Assembly: GCA_964394585.1 (NCBI GenBank) | Contig: CAYMYI010000018.1 | Coordinates: 1-48,918 of the forward strand | DNA: 48,918 nt | Direction of reading: 5' to 3' | Origin: CAYUJH01 sp964394585 | GTDB lineage: Bacteria > Bacteroidota > Bacteroidia > Cytophagales > Flammeovirgaceae | Shown: piece by piece, positions 7,656 to 15,636 of the stretch | Layout of the letters: every line of letters starts with the position of its first letter | How positions within the stretch are numbered: position 1 is the stretch's first letter | Made by a program: the position numbers and the translations under genes | The notes under the pieces: model-generated | What the model saw: the letters and a program-made list of their open reading frames with translations, nothing else | Databases searched by the model: none | What the model was told of the DNA's origin: nothing

Positions 7656-9557
7656 ATGTGCGGATTTACAGGCATCTACGCCTTTAATGAAATTGGGCGC
7701 TTTTTTGCCATCAATTTGGCAAAATCAAACGAAACACTACAACACCGTGGTCCCGATGATGCTTATCTGTTCACTGAAGAAAGGGTCGGTTTGGGGCATC
7801 GCCGCTTGGCAATTCAAGATGTAAGTACCGATGCCCGCCAGCCTATGACAGACCCCTCCGGTCGCTACACTCTTGTGTACAATGGGGAAGTGTATAACTT
7901 CAAAAAACTGCGACAATCTCTTGAAAAAAAGGGGATTGCGTTTCGGTCTCAGTCAGATACTGAAGTGCTACTGCATCTTTATATACAGGAAGGAATTGCT
8001 TGTTTACAGAAACTCAATGGTTTTTTTGCATTTGCAGTATATGATCGAGAAGAGAACACCCTGTTCATTGCCCGCGATCGATATGGCATTAAACCACTAT
8101 GGTATTACCAAGATGACGATAAATTCTTGTTTGCCTCGGAACTCAATGCCCTTTTAGCTTACAACTTAGAAGTTGAAATTGATTATACTTCCATGTATCA
8201 ATTTTTTGAACTCAACTATATTCCTGCCCCTCATACCATCTATCAAAATGTATATAAATTACTACCTGGGCATTGTATGAAAATCAGAGGGAAAGAGGTA
8301 ACCACTGAATCATACTATCAGTTACCTAGAACCGAACTGAATCCGCCTCCCTCCTATGCTCAAGCTTGCGAAGATTTTTTAAAAGTATTAGAGCAATCCG
8401 TACAAGATCGGTTGATATCTGATGTTCCGCTTGGTGCATTTCTCAGTGGAGGCATCGATTCTTCCACCATTGTTGCCCTTGCTGCCCGACATGTCGATCA
8501 CTTAAATACCTTTTCTATAGGCTACCGCGATGAGCCCTTCTTCGATGAAACGCGCTATGCAGAAATAGTTGCTAAGCAGCACCACACCGAGCATACCGTC
8601 TTTAAACTCTCTAACGACGATTTCTTTGAGCATTTAGAAGCCATTTTAGCGCACTATGCCGAGCCATTTGCCGATGCCTCAGCTATCCCGACATTTATTC
8701 TAAGTAAAAAGACCAAGAAACACGTTACTGTTGCACTATCAGGCGATGGCGGCGATGAATTATTAGCCGGCTATCAAAAACATACGGGCGAATGGTTTGC
8801 TCGCAACCCTGACTGGAAAACAACTCTTGTACAAACCGCTCTACCGATTTTAAAACAGTTACCACAACATCGGCAATCGTTTTTAGGAAACAAAATTAGG
8901 CAACTGAACCGCTTTGGTGCCTTGCAACAACTCCCGCCACAAGAACGCTACTGGCAATTATGTTCATGGCGTACTCCAGGTGAAATTAACGATATGCTTG
9001 CCTCGGATACACTAAAAAAAATCTCGCTAGAAACTGCCCAAGAGCGACGTTATGCTTGGACATCCCACATACAAGGAAAAAATTTTACTGAAGTTCTAAT
9101 GAGCGACTTTCAACTATTACTTCCCAACGATATGCTCTTTAAAGTAGACTCCATGTCGATGGCAAACAGTTTAGAAGTCCGTGTGCCTTTTCTCGACCAC
9201 CGTGTAGTCGAATATTGCTTTCAACTTCCTGCCCAATATAAAATATATGGCAACTTTAAGAAAAAACTACTGCAAGACGCTACCCGCAATATTCTTCCGA
9301 AACCATTGTATAGACGCCAAAAAAAAGGCTTCGATATTCCTTTAACAAAGGCTTATCAAACAGTTTGGAAAAGTTGGATTTTCAACGATTTGCTCAACGA
9401 TGACTTCATCCAATCACAAGGTATTTTCAATATAGAATATACCCAAAGTCTCAAGCAGAAAATTATAAATGCGCAACCTTACGACCAGAACCAAGTATGG
9501 GGTATTTTGTGTTTCCAACATTGGTGGCGTAGCCATTATGCCACGCGAAATACGTAG
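7656..9557 (+). CDS. asnB: Asparagine synthase (glutamine-hydrolysing)
   Basis: The start must be the ATG at 7656, because it places the catalytic cysteine at position 2 (MCGFTGIYAF). The frame itself is open from 7587. The protein has 633 residues. The N-terminal Ntn-type glutaminase (about 1-210) contains HRGPDD and the glutamine-site region. The C-terminal synthetase carries the ATP pyrophosphatase PP-loop LSGGIDSST (about 262-270) and SGDGGDELLAGY (about 365). It converts aspartate, glutamine and ATP to asparagine. Length and domain order match the AsnB type common in Bacteroidota, including copies within polysaccharide loci that amidate sugars. No polysaccharide genes adjoin it here, so the housekeeping role is more likely. 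Confidence 0.93.
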   Translation: MCGFTGIYAFNEIGRFFAINLAKSNETLQHRGPDDAYLFTEERVGLGHRRLAIQDVSTDARQPMTDPSGRYTLVYNGEVYNFKKLRQSLEKKGIAFRSQSDTEVLLHLYIQEGIACLQKLNGFFAFAVYDREENTLFIARDRYGIKPLWYYQDDDKFLFASELNALLAYNLEVEIDYTSMYQFFELNYIPAPHTIYQNVYKLLPGHCMKIRGKEVTTESYYQLPRTELNPPPSYAQACEDFLKVLEQSVQDRLISDVPLGAFLSGGIDSSTIVALAARHVDHLNTFSIGYRDEPFFDETRYAEIVAKQHHTEHTVFKLSNDDFFEHLEAILAHYAEPFADASAIPTFILSKKTKKHVTVALSGDGGDELLAGYQKHTGEWFARNPDWKTTLVQTALPILKQLPQHRQSFLGNKIRQLNRFGALQQLPPQERYWQLCSWRTPGEINDMLASDTLKKISLETAQERRYAWTSHIQGKNFTEVLMSDFQLLLPNDMLFKVDSMSMANSLEVRVPFLDHRVVEYCFQLPAQYKIYGNFKKKLLQDATRNILPKPLYRRQKKGFDIPLTKAYQTVWKSWIFNDLLNDDFIQSQGIFNIEYTQSLKQKIINAQPYDQNQVWGILCFQHWWRSHYATRNT

Positions 9558-9564
9558 TCTTCAG

Positions 9565-9594
9565 TTGAGATGCCCATGTAAACTATTAGATTTG
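9565..9594 (+). promoter_or_regulatory. Bacteroidota sigma-A-type promoter for the ECF sigma gene
   Basis: The -33 element TTG (9565-9567) and the -7 element TAGATTTG (9587-9594) are separated by exactly 19 bases, matching the Bacteroidota consensus TTG-N19-TAnnTTTG. Transcription should begin near 9601, about 78 bases before the sigma-factor start codon. A second -7-like box, TAGCTTTG (9609-9616), has no matching -33 element. Confidence 0.65.
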
Positions 9595-9678
9595 TGCGTA
9601 TAGGAATGTAGCTTTGTTGGCTATCAGGCATACATATGCATGAAATGCATCATTTTTTGAGAGACCTAACCCACTCAT

Positions 9679-10263
9679 ATGCTAAAAAAACTTGCTGAGA
9701 TAGGATATACCGTTGAAAATGAAGCCTCTCTCGTTGCTGAAATTCGCGAAGGGAATCAAAAGGCTTGGGATGCGGTTACCCGCACACTGTTTCATCCTCT
9801 CTTCTTTTTTGTAAACGAAATGGTACATAACCAAGAAATTGCAGAAGAACTAGTACAAGATGTATTTGTGAACTTTTGGGTAAAAAGAAAAAATCTAAAT
9901 ATTACTACTTCGCTAAAAGCATATCTCTATAGAGCAGCTCGTAACCACACGCTTAACTTTATCAAACGGCGAAAGTTTGAGCAAGACTACCAAAAAAAAC
10001 TCGCTGAAACCGCTACTTTCGAATCGAACGACACAGAAGATAAGGTTACTTTTTCAGAGCTAGAAAAGCAATTAGCTACAGCCATTGAAAACCTACCGGA
10101 TAATTGCCGTGATATTTTTAAACTAAGTCGTTACGAAGAAATGACGTATAAGGAAATTGCCGAAGTGCTAAATATTCCCCCCCGAAGTGTCCATTATCAA
10201 ATAGGCTTAGCCTTGAAAGAATTACGAACAAAACTAAAAGGTTACGCCTCAATCGATTTTTAA
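9679..10263 (+). CDS. ECF-type RNA polymerase sigma factor (sigma-70 family)
   Basis: 194 residues with the two ECF domains. Sigma region 2 (about residues 22-95) includes the region 2.2-type helix NQEIAEELVQDVFVNFW and the DNA-melting part LKAYLYRAARNHTLNFIKRR. Region 4 (about 130-185) includes LPDNCRDIFKLSRYEEMTYKEIAE, cut here to its recognisable parts LPDNCRDIF and MTYKEIAEVLN, ending in a helix-turn-helix. It resembles the large Bacteroidota ECF group that usually pairs with a FecR-type anti-sigma factor and a SusC/D receptor, but no such partner follows; the next gene is convergent. It has its own good promoter (9565-9594). Regulon unknown. Confidence 0.9.
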   Translation: MLKKLAEIGYTVENEASLVAEIREGNQKAWDAVTRTLFHPLFFFVNEMVHNQEIAEELVQDVFVNFWVKRKNLNITTSLKAYLYRAARNHTLNFIKRRKFEQDYQKKLAETATFESNDTEDKVTFSELEKQLATAIENLPDNCRDIFKLSRYEEMTYKEIAEVLNIPPRSVHYQIGLALKELRTKLKGYASIDF

Positions 10264-10267
10264 CCTA

Positions 10268-10792
10268 TCAGACACGCAAAATATAACTATTGACTGTTTC
10301 TAATAGAGAAGATGCCCGATGAGTGGCTATAGAACCAATGATAGCCGACGGCTCATGTGAAATCAGTACACGGTTAGGTATGCCTACTTTTGCTGCAGGA
10401 ATCAAATCGCGCTCTTTATCGCCTACCATCCAACTATCATTCACGCTGATACGATACTTTGCTATGGCACGCTCAAACAGAAGATATCCCGGTTTACGCC
10501 CTAATGAAGCGGAATAATCGGGATGATATGGAGAAAAGTATAAGCCATCTAAAACATTACCACACGCCTGCTGAATTTTATGGTAACATGCTATTACATC
10601 TCTCGAAGTATATAAACCTTTAGCAATACCCGCTTGGTTAGTAATAACTATGAGCAAATATCCTTTCGACTTTAAAGTCTGCAGTGCTTGGGGTACTCCC
10701 TCCTCAATCCGCAGCTCTTCCAACCGATACGCATATGTTCCCAAATCTGTATTGAGCACTCCGTCTCTATCTAAAATAACAGCCTTATACAT
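10268..10792 (-). CDS. gmhB: HAD-IIIA phosphatase, GmhB-type heptose-1,7-bisphosphate 7-phosphatase
   Basis: 174 residues. HAD motif I is DRDGVLN with nucleophile D8 and acid/base D10. Motif II is TNQAGIAKG (51-59). The motif III lysine is in GRKPG (98-102), and motif IV is GDKERD (124-129). GmhB removes the C7 phosphate of D-glycero-D-manno-heptose 1,7-bisphosphate in ADP-heptose synthesis. The usual zinc loop of GmhB is degenerate: the region SPYHPDYSASLGRKPG keeps the histidine but has no cysteines where E. coli GmhB has three. It is therefore probably a zinc-free variant; a histidinol-phosphatase-like activity is a less likely alternative. An RfaE2-type partner enzyme is encoded at 16768-17262. 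Only four bases separate its end from the convergent sigma-factor gene. Confidence 0.78.
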   Translation of the reverse strand: MYKAVILDRDGVLNTDLGTYAYRLEELRIEEGVPQALQTLKSKGYLLIVITNQAGIAKGLYTSRDVIACYHKIQQACGNVLDGLYFSPYHPDYSASLGRKPGYLLFERAIAKYRISVNDSWMVGDKERDLIPAAKVGIPNRVLISHEPSAIIGSIATHRASSLLETVNSYILRV

Positions 10793-10800
10793 TTCTTATA

Positions 10801-10836
10801 AAATAAAAAAGCACCCCAGTTTAAACTGAGGTGCTT
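10801..10836 (-). terminator. Intrinsic terminator after the PD40/OmpA gene
   Basis: On the minus strand, AAGCACC pairs with GGTGCTT (arms 10809-10815 and 10830-10836), extended inside by CAG/CTG with one mismatch. It is followed by a T-rich tract read from 10810 to 10801. It ends the transcript of the OmpA-family gene just upstream of gmhB. Confidence 0.75.
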
Positions 10837-10869
10837 CACAATAAACAATGTTCGGAGAATCAATAATTC

Positions 10870-12828
10870 TTATTCTTTATTAAAAGATGTAGCTCCGCAA
10901 TTTCCTTCTTGGTAAACATCAGTGTAGGAATTTACACCTTCACCAAGAATCACAATAAGTACACGACGGTTATTAAAACGACCCTCATCTGTGCTATTGC
11001 TCGCGCAAGGATATTTCTCACCATATCCTGTTTGCTTAATTTTCACTTTTTCAAGATCGAGACCGTTAGTAATTAGATAGTTATATACAGATTCTGCACG
11101 TCTTTCAGATAACTTTTGGTTGTATGAATCACTACCGTAACTATCAGTATGTCCAGCGATTTCGATTTCATAAGTTCCGCTGTTTAGGGCAGTAATACCT
11201 AACTGAAGTTCATTTGCATCATCTTCGCGGATGTCGGCTTTATCAAAATTAAAGTTAATACGAATCTGGTCACCTGCTACTAAACCACTACGCTCTTCAG
11301 CTACTAATCCTGCAGGTACTAGTTCGTAAATATCAAGCCCTCCATATGCACCTTCTGTCAAGACAGATGATGCTAAATAAGCTTGTGTACCTTCTTCTTC
11401 AACTGTAGAAGGGATGTAATAGTCTCTATCGTCTTGCTCAGAATTAATTACCTCACCTAAGTTTTCAGGTTCACTCCATTCAGTCCAAGAGTCCCCTTGA
11501 CGAACTGTTTTGAAAATATCAAAACCTCCGTAACCCGGCTTACCTTGCGTTGCATAGTATAATGTTTTGTCATCAGATGCTAAGAATGGACTAATATCAT
11601 CTCCGTATGTATTTACTACATCTCCTAAATTTTCAGGCTTTGTCCAGGTATTATCATCTTTTTTCTCGCTGTAATATAAATCGCGACCACCTTTTGAATC
11701 TAATCGCTCAATAGAGATAATCATTGCATTGCGGTCAGATGTTGTACAGATATTAATCTCATCGCTTAAGTTATAGTAATCATCCATTTTCATAGGTTCA
11801 GGAGTGCTCCATCCATCGCCTTCTTTTTGCGATTCATAAATTGGGTGATATTCGCCATAAAGACCTTTCAGGTACATAGAGTTACCATCAGGCGCAAATG
11901 AAACTACAAAGTTGGTGTTCCCATCATTATCGTTATTAACGATATTACCTAAATGTTTAACTAGCGCCCACTTCGCTGCTTCTTCCTCGCTCATATCTTC
12001 ACTTCCAGCTGCATCTTCGTTTGCTGCCGAAACCCAAATATCACCCGAATTTGTTTCGTCGCCTAAGTTTTCAGGGTGATCCATGCGAGTTATGTAAAGC
12101 TGAGAGCCATCATTAGAAAGGCGAGGTAGAATTTCTGTAAAGCATGAATTTACCGTACCACCTAGGTTTTTCAGTTCATAATCTTCCGCTTTTACAGCAT
12201 CACCGGCTACATTAATTTCCATCGGTTCTGTAACTCTTGCATTTACCTCATCAAAAGAAACTGTTGATTTGATACCTGTAAGCAGAGCTACTTTGTTCGC
12301 TAATGAACCGCTAAAATCTTTTTCAAACACATTGTAACCATTGATTTGGTAATATACCTTCTTGTTTTCCTTGATGATTGCCAATTCGTTTTGGCGAACA
12401 TCAGGCTTTACAATGTAGTGCTTAGTCCAATCTACATAGGTAAGAGTATCACCATTTACGATTTCAGCAAGCGCATATGTAGTATCATTATTTACTGCTA
12501 GCACGTAGTACGAGCTCATATCGCTGTTGCCAATCGCTACGCCGTACTGGTTATCGCCACCAGAATAGCTAATATGGTGCAGTTGAGCTTTTACACTCAC
12601 CATGAAATCTGCACCTTCTGAAATAGACCCTATTTCTTTTTCAGAGCGGATATACGTATATCTTTCTTTGTTTTTCACGATATACATTCCGTCTTCATAT
12701 TTTTCAACTGCTTCGCCGCCGGAGGCTGTCCAGCCACTTTCAGCATCGAAGGTTTCCGAGATTTCTCCTTGTGCTAAACAAACTCCAGTTAGCAAAGAGC
12801 CTAGTATTAGAAGTGTAATTCTCCGCAT
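10870..12828 (-). CDS. Outer-membrane OmpA-family protein with PD40 beta-propeller repeats
   Basis: 652 residues. A signal peptide (MRRITLLILGSLLTGVCLAQ) is followed by a beta-sandwich region (about 25-200) like those seen before PD40 repeats. WD40-like PD40 repeats follow (about 225-500); recurring strands include LSNDGSQLYITRM, SFAPDGNSMYLKG and SDDKTLYYATQGKPGYGGFDIF. The C-terminus (about 525-645) is an OmpA peptidoglycan-binding domain with INFNFDKADI, IAGHTDSYGSDSYNQKLSERRA and GRFNNRRV. It should sit in the outer membrane or periplasm and anchor to peptidoglycan. Proteins of this layout, such as PorE/PG1058-like ones, include T9SS accessory components; whether this is one is unproved. 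Its terminator is at 10801-10836, and a -7-like box is at 12897-12904. Confidence 0.9.
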   Translation of the reverse strand: MRRITLLILGSLLTGVCLAQGEISETFDAESGWTASGGEAVEKYEDGMYIVKNKERYTYIRSEKEIGSISEGADFMVSVKAQLHHISYSGGDNQYGVAIGNSDMSSYYVLAVNNDTTYALAEIVNGDTLTYVDWTKHYIVKPDVRQNELAIIKENKKVYYQINGYNVFEKDFSGSLANKVALLTGIKSTVSFDEVNARVTEPMEINVAGDAVKAEDYELKNLGGTVNSCFTEILPRLSNDGSQLYITRMDHPENLGDETNSGDIWVSAANEDAAGSEDMSEEEAAKWALVKHLGNIVNNDNDGNTNFVVSFAPDGNSMYLKGLYGEYHPIYESQKEGDGWSTPEPMKMDDYYNLSDEINICTTSDRNAMIISIERLDSKGGRDLYYSEKKDDNTWTKPENLGDVVNTYGDDISPFLASDDKTLYYATQGKPGYGGFDIFKTVRQGDSWTEWSEPENLGEVINSEQDDRDYYIPSTVEEEGTQAYLASSVLTEGAYGGLDIYELVPAGLVAEERSGLVAGDQIRINFNFDKADIREDDANELQLGITALNSGTYEIEIAGHTDSYGSDSYNQKLSERRAESVYNYLITNGLDLEKVKIKQTGYGEKYPCASNSTDEGRFNNRRVLIVILGEGVNSYTDVYQEGNCGATSFNKE

Positions 12829-12896
12829 CTTATTGAATTTAAGTTAACAGTAAAAATTCTTTCGTTTAAGTTTGATAAAGTATTTCGTAGTGATTA

Positions 12897-12904
12897 CAAA
12901 TATA
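12897..12904 (-). promoter_or_regulatory. Possible -7 promoter element (TATATTTG) for the PD40/OmpA gene
   Basis: The minus-strand sequence TATATTTG matches the Bacteroidota -7 consensus TAnnTTTG, about 70 bases upstream of the start codon. The nearest TTG on that strand is 24 bases away, longer than the usual spacing, so support rests on one element. Confidence 0.35.
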
Positions 12905-13036
12905 AGTTAGTTCATCATTTCAGGCTAACAAAACCTTCTTCAATCTTACTAAATTTTATCAATATAGCCCACTTTCTTCTCTTCTAATTTGTTGGGAATG
13001 CAACAAGACGATTAGATTTTGTAAAGTAAGGCTACT

Positions 13037-13720
13037 TCAAAGTTCAACAAAATTTCCAAAAGTAAAAATTGCCCATGGCCCGCTTGATAAATAACGGTAA
13101 GTTGGGAATGTTTCTTCAAATTTATGTAAGATTTGTTGATATTCATTTTGATGTTGATTGCTTATGAGTAACTGAGCTGTAAAACTCGTTGTTTCATGAT
13201 GATTAAAAGCTACTTTCTTGGTAAACTCTTTAAAAATGTTTTCGTTAAGCCATTGTTTCACCTCATTTATGAAGTATGCTAATTGCTTTTCTCGTTGGAA
13301 GTCTAACAATCTGGCTTGCATATAAGCCTTCCCCGATGTAGGAATCGAAATAGGAGTTGATGGGATGTTCTCAGGAAGATTTACGCGTAAGCTATACTCT
13401 GAATGGTTCGCCACATAACTGAGTTTCCCTTGCATTGAAATATGATATTTTCTTAGAAGTTCTTGCACGGCTCGTTCGCCTTGCAGTATTGTAGGAAACT
13501 GAAAGGGAATTAGTGTCTCGTGTAAATGTAATTTTTCTACAATACGATAGAAGGCTAGCGCCGCTTCTTGGTTAGCGGCTTTGGAGTGTAACCGAGGCGA
13601 TGCTACCTCAGTGTAGTACAATGTAATCCCTTGATATTCGCTTTTTGCTATTGGTTCAAGCGGCTTTGCAGTTTCAAAGTAGATTGTTTTGCTCACTCCG
13701 TATAAAAGATAGTAAGCCAT
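13037..13720 (-). CDS. GvpL/GvpF-like protein, stand-alone
   Basis: 227 residues from the ATG at 13720; a TTG two codons earlier is possible. The landmarks of the gas-vesicle GvpL/GvpF family are in order. The N-terminal strand is AYYLLYGV (2-9). A region HETLIPFQFPTIL (68-79) corresponds to the family's LPFRFGTVF-like block. Residues 129-142 (SGKAYMQARLLDFQ) resemble its GRAYLEQR-like segment. A ferredoxin-like strand FTAQLLIS follows (180-187), and the end is SSGPWAIFTF (212-221), like the family's TGPWPPYSF. No gas vesicle shell gene (gvpA/gvpC) or other gvp gene is in the window. The gene follows uvrC with a two-base gap, so it is co-transcribed and likely translationally coupled. Family membership is read from the pattern; the function here is unknown. 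Confidence 0.7.
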   Translation of the reverse strand: MAYYLLYGVSKTIYFETAKPLEPIAKSEYQGITLYYTEVASPRLHSKAANQEAALAFYRIVEKLHLHETLIPFQFPTILQGERAVQELLRKYHISMQGKLSYVANHSEYSLRVNLPENIPSTPISIPTSGKAYMQARLLDFQREKQLAYFINEVKQWLNENIFKEFTKKVAFNHHETTSFTAQLLISNQHQNEYQQILHKFEETFPTYRYLSSGPWAIFTFGNFVEL

Positions 13721-13722
13721 TT

Positions 13723-15537
13723 TCAAGAAGGTTTGCTTGTAAAATGTTGTTGTATCATGATAGCTTTTTTCTTTCCAACTAAGCTACTAAGCTCTTCGAG
13801 TGAAGCCTCTTCAATGCGTTTGATTGTTTTGAAATACTCTAATAGTTTTTTTAATGTAGCTGGCCCCACACCAGGGATGGTTTCTAAACTACTTTTTAAG
13901 GAGTTTTTACTTCGTAAATCGCGATGAAACGTGATGGCAAACCGATGCGCCTCGTTCCTTATTTTTTGTAACAACTCTAAAGAACGTGATTTTTTATTGA
14001 GGTGAAGTGGAAACTGGTCTTCAGGGTAATAAATTTCTTCCAAACGTTTGGCAATGCCTACTATCGGGATATGCTGATACAATTGTAAATCTTTTAACGC
14101 TTGAGCAGCAGAACTTAACTGCCCTTTTCCCCCATCGATTACCACGAGCTGGGGCAGTGGAGCGGATTCTTCTTTTAGCCGTTTGTACCTACGGAATACC
14201 ACTTCGTACATCGATGCAAAATCGTTTGGCCCTTCTACCGATTTAATTTTGAAGTGCCGATNNNNNNNNNNCTTTTTTGCAGGCTTGCCATCTTTAAAAC
14301 AAACCATTGCCGCTACGGGGTTAGTCCCTTGAATATTCGAATTATCGAAACATTCGATGTGTCGGGGGAATTCTTTTAGGTTTAGATCTGCTTTGAGTTG
14401 GAGTAGCGTATAATTTTTGTTTTTATTTTTCAACAACTCCATTTTCACGCTTTCTTTCTCTTTTTTGTAATAGAGTGCATTTTTTAACGAAAGCCCTATA
14501 AGTTTCTTCATATCACCTATTTTAGGTATAATGACCTCTACATCGGGGAGTTCTAGGGCGGGGGCTTTGTTTACTACAACACGGCGCGAGGCAGTCCGAA
14601 ACTTCCCACGAAAATCCAGAATGGCAAAGGCTAGAATTTCTTCTTCGGGTTCGTCGAGTTTTTTCTTGAACTGAACGGTTTCGGTTTGGGTGATGCAACC
14701 ATTGGTGATTTTAATAAAGTTAACATAGGCAAAGTCCTCATCTGATACAATGGAGTAGGCTTCCAGTTCTGAAACCTTCGGGTTGGTAACCAACGATTTA
14801 TTCTGAAAACGGCTGATAATCTCATACTTTTTTTTGAACATCGCTGCTTTTTCAAATTCCATTTTTTCTGCTGCAGCAACCATTTGTTCTTTAAAATATT
14901 GCTTTGCCGGACTTAAGTTTCCTTTCAAGATATCGACTACTTGGTCGATATCGGCTTGGTATTCTGCTTCGGGCTGCAAGCCTTCGCACGGTCCCATGCA
15001 ATTTTGAATGTGGTACTCTAGGCACACTTTGAATTTGCTGTTCGCTACGTTTTCTTCACTAAGAAGATAATTGCACGTTCGCAAAGGGAATAATTGACGA
15101 AACAATTCGAGTAACGTATTCATGGCGCCTACGCTCGCATAAGGGCCAAAATACTGATGTTCTTTGGCATCGGTGCGGCGCGTTGAGAATACGCGAGGGT
15201 ATCGCTCGTTTGTAACGCAGATGTAGGGGTAGCTTTTATCATCTTTCAATAATATGTTGTACTTCGGCTGGTTTTCTTTAATCAGATTATTTTCCAAAAG
15301 AAGAGCATCAAACTCTGTGTTCACTACTGTATACTCTAAATGGCGGATTTCACCAATGAGCCGAAGCGTTTTACGGTTTACCGACGACTGTTTCACAAAG
15401 TAGCTACTCACGCGGTTTTTCAAGCTTTTTGCCTTTCCTATATAGATGATATCCCCCTTTTCATTAAAAAATTTGTAAACTCCAGGCTCCTGTGGCAAAT
15501 TATTGACGATATGTTGTAACTCTCCTGATAATTTCAT
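13723..15537 (-). CDS. uvrC: Excinuclease ABC subunit C
   Basis: About 604 residues. The N-terminal GIY-YIG nuclease domain shows GVYKFFNEKGDIIYIGKAKS (20 residues from about 19). A UVR motif lies near 205-240 (EKAAMFKKKYEII). The RNase-H-like 5' nuclease domain includes ECFDNSNIQG and VVIDGGKGQL, and the C-terminal HhH pair includes IPGVGPATLKKLLEYF. UvrC makes both incisions in nucleotide excision repair. Ten Ns (14262-14271) interrupt the frame between GKPAKK and RHFKIK. The frame is maintained across them, so the gene is probably intact in the organism. A GvpL/F-like gene follows two bases after the stop. Confidence 0.95.
   Translation of the reverse strand: MKLSGELQHIVNNLPQEPGVYKFFNEKGDIIYIGKAKSLKNRVSSYFVKQSSVNRKTLRLIGEIRHLEYTVVNTEFDALLLENNLIKENQPKYNILLKDDKSYPYICVTNERYPRVFSTRRTDAKEHQYFGPYASVGAMNTLLELFRQLFPLRTCNYLLSEENVANSKFKVCLEYHIQNCMGPCEGLQPEAEYQADIDQVVDILKGNLSPAKQYFKEQMVAAAEKMEFEKAAMFKKKYEIISRFQNKSLVTNPKVSELEAYSIVSDEDFAYVNFIKITNGCITQTETVQFKKKLDEPEEEILAFAILDFRGKFRTASRRVVVNKAPALELPDVEVIIPKIGDMKKLIGLSLKNALYYKKEKESVKMELLKNKNKNYTLLQLKADLNLKEFPRHIECFDNSNIQGTNPVAAMVCFKDGKPAKKXXXXRHFKIKSVEGPNDFASMYEVVFRRYKRLKEESAPLPQLVVIDGGKGQLSSAAQALKDLQLYQHIPIVGIAKRLEEIYYPEDQFPLHLNKKSRSLELLQKIRNEAHRFAITFHRDLRSKNSLKSSLETIPGVGPATLKKLLEYFKTIKRIEEASLEELSSLVGKKKAIMIQQHFTSKPS
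14262..14271. other. Assembly gap of 10 Ns inside uvrC
   Basis: Ten undetermined bases lie within the uvrC frame. The residues on both sides are typical UvrC sequence and remain in the same frame. Family members I recall have about two residues between KK and RHF, while the gap encodes four. The real missing length may therefore be about 4 bases, with 10 being a placeholder. Confidence 0.9.
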
Positions 15538-15636
15538 TTGCTTTCATTACTATTTTTGATTTAGAGAATATGCAAGATAATCTCGCAGGGCGCTGTAGCT
15601 TTGCGCATCTCTTACGAAATTAAGGCTTTATTTTCT

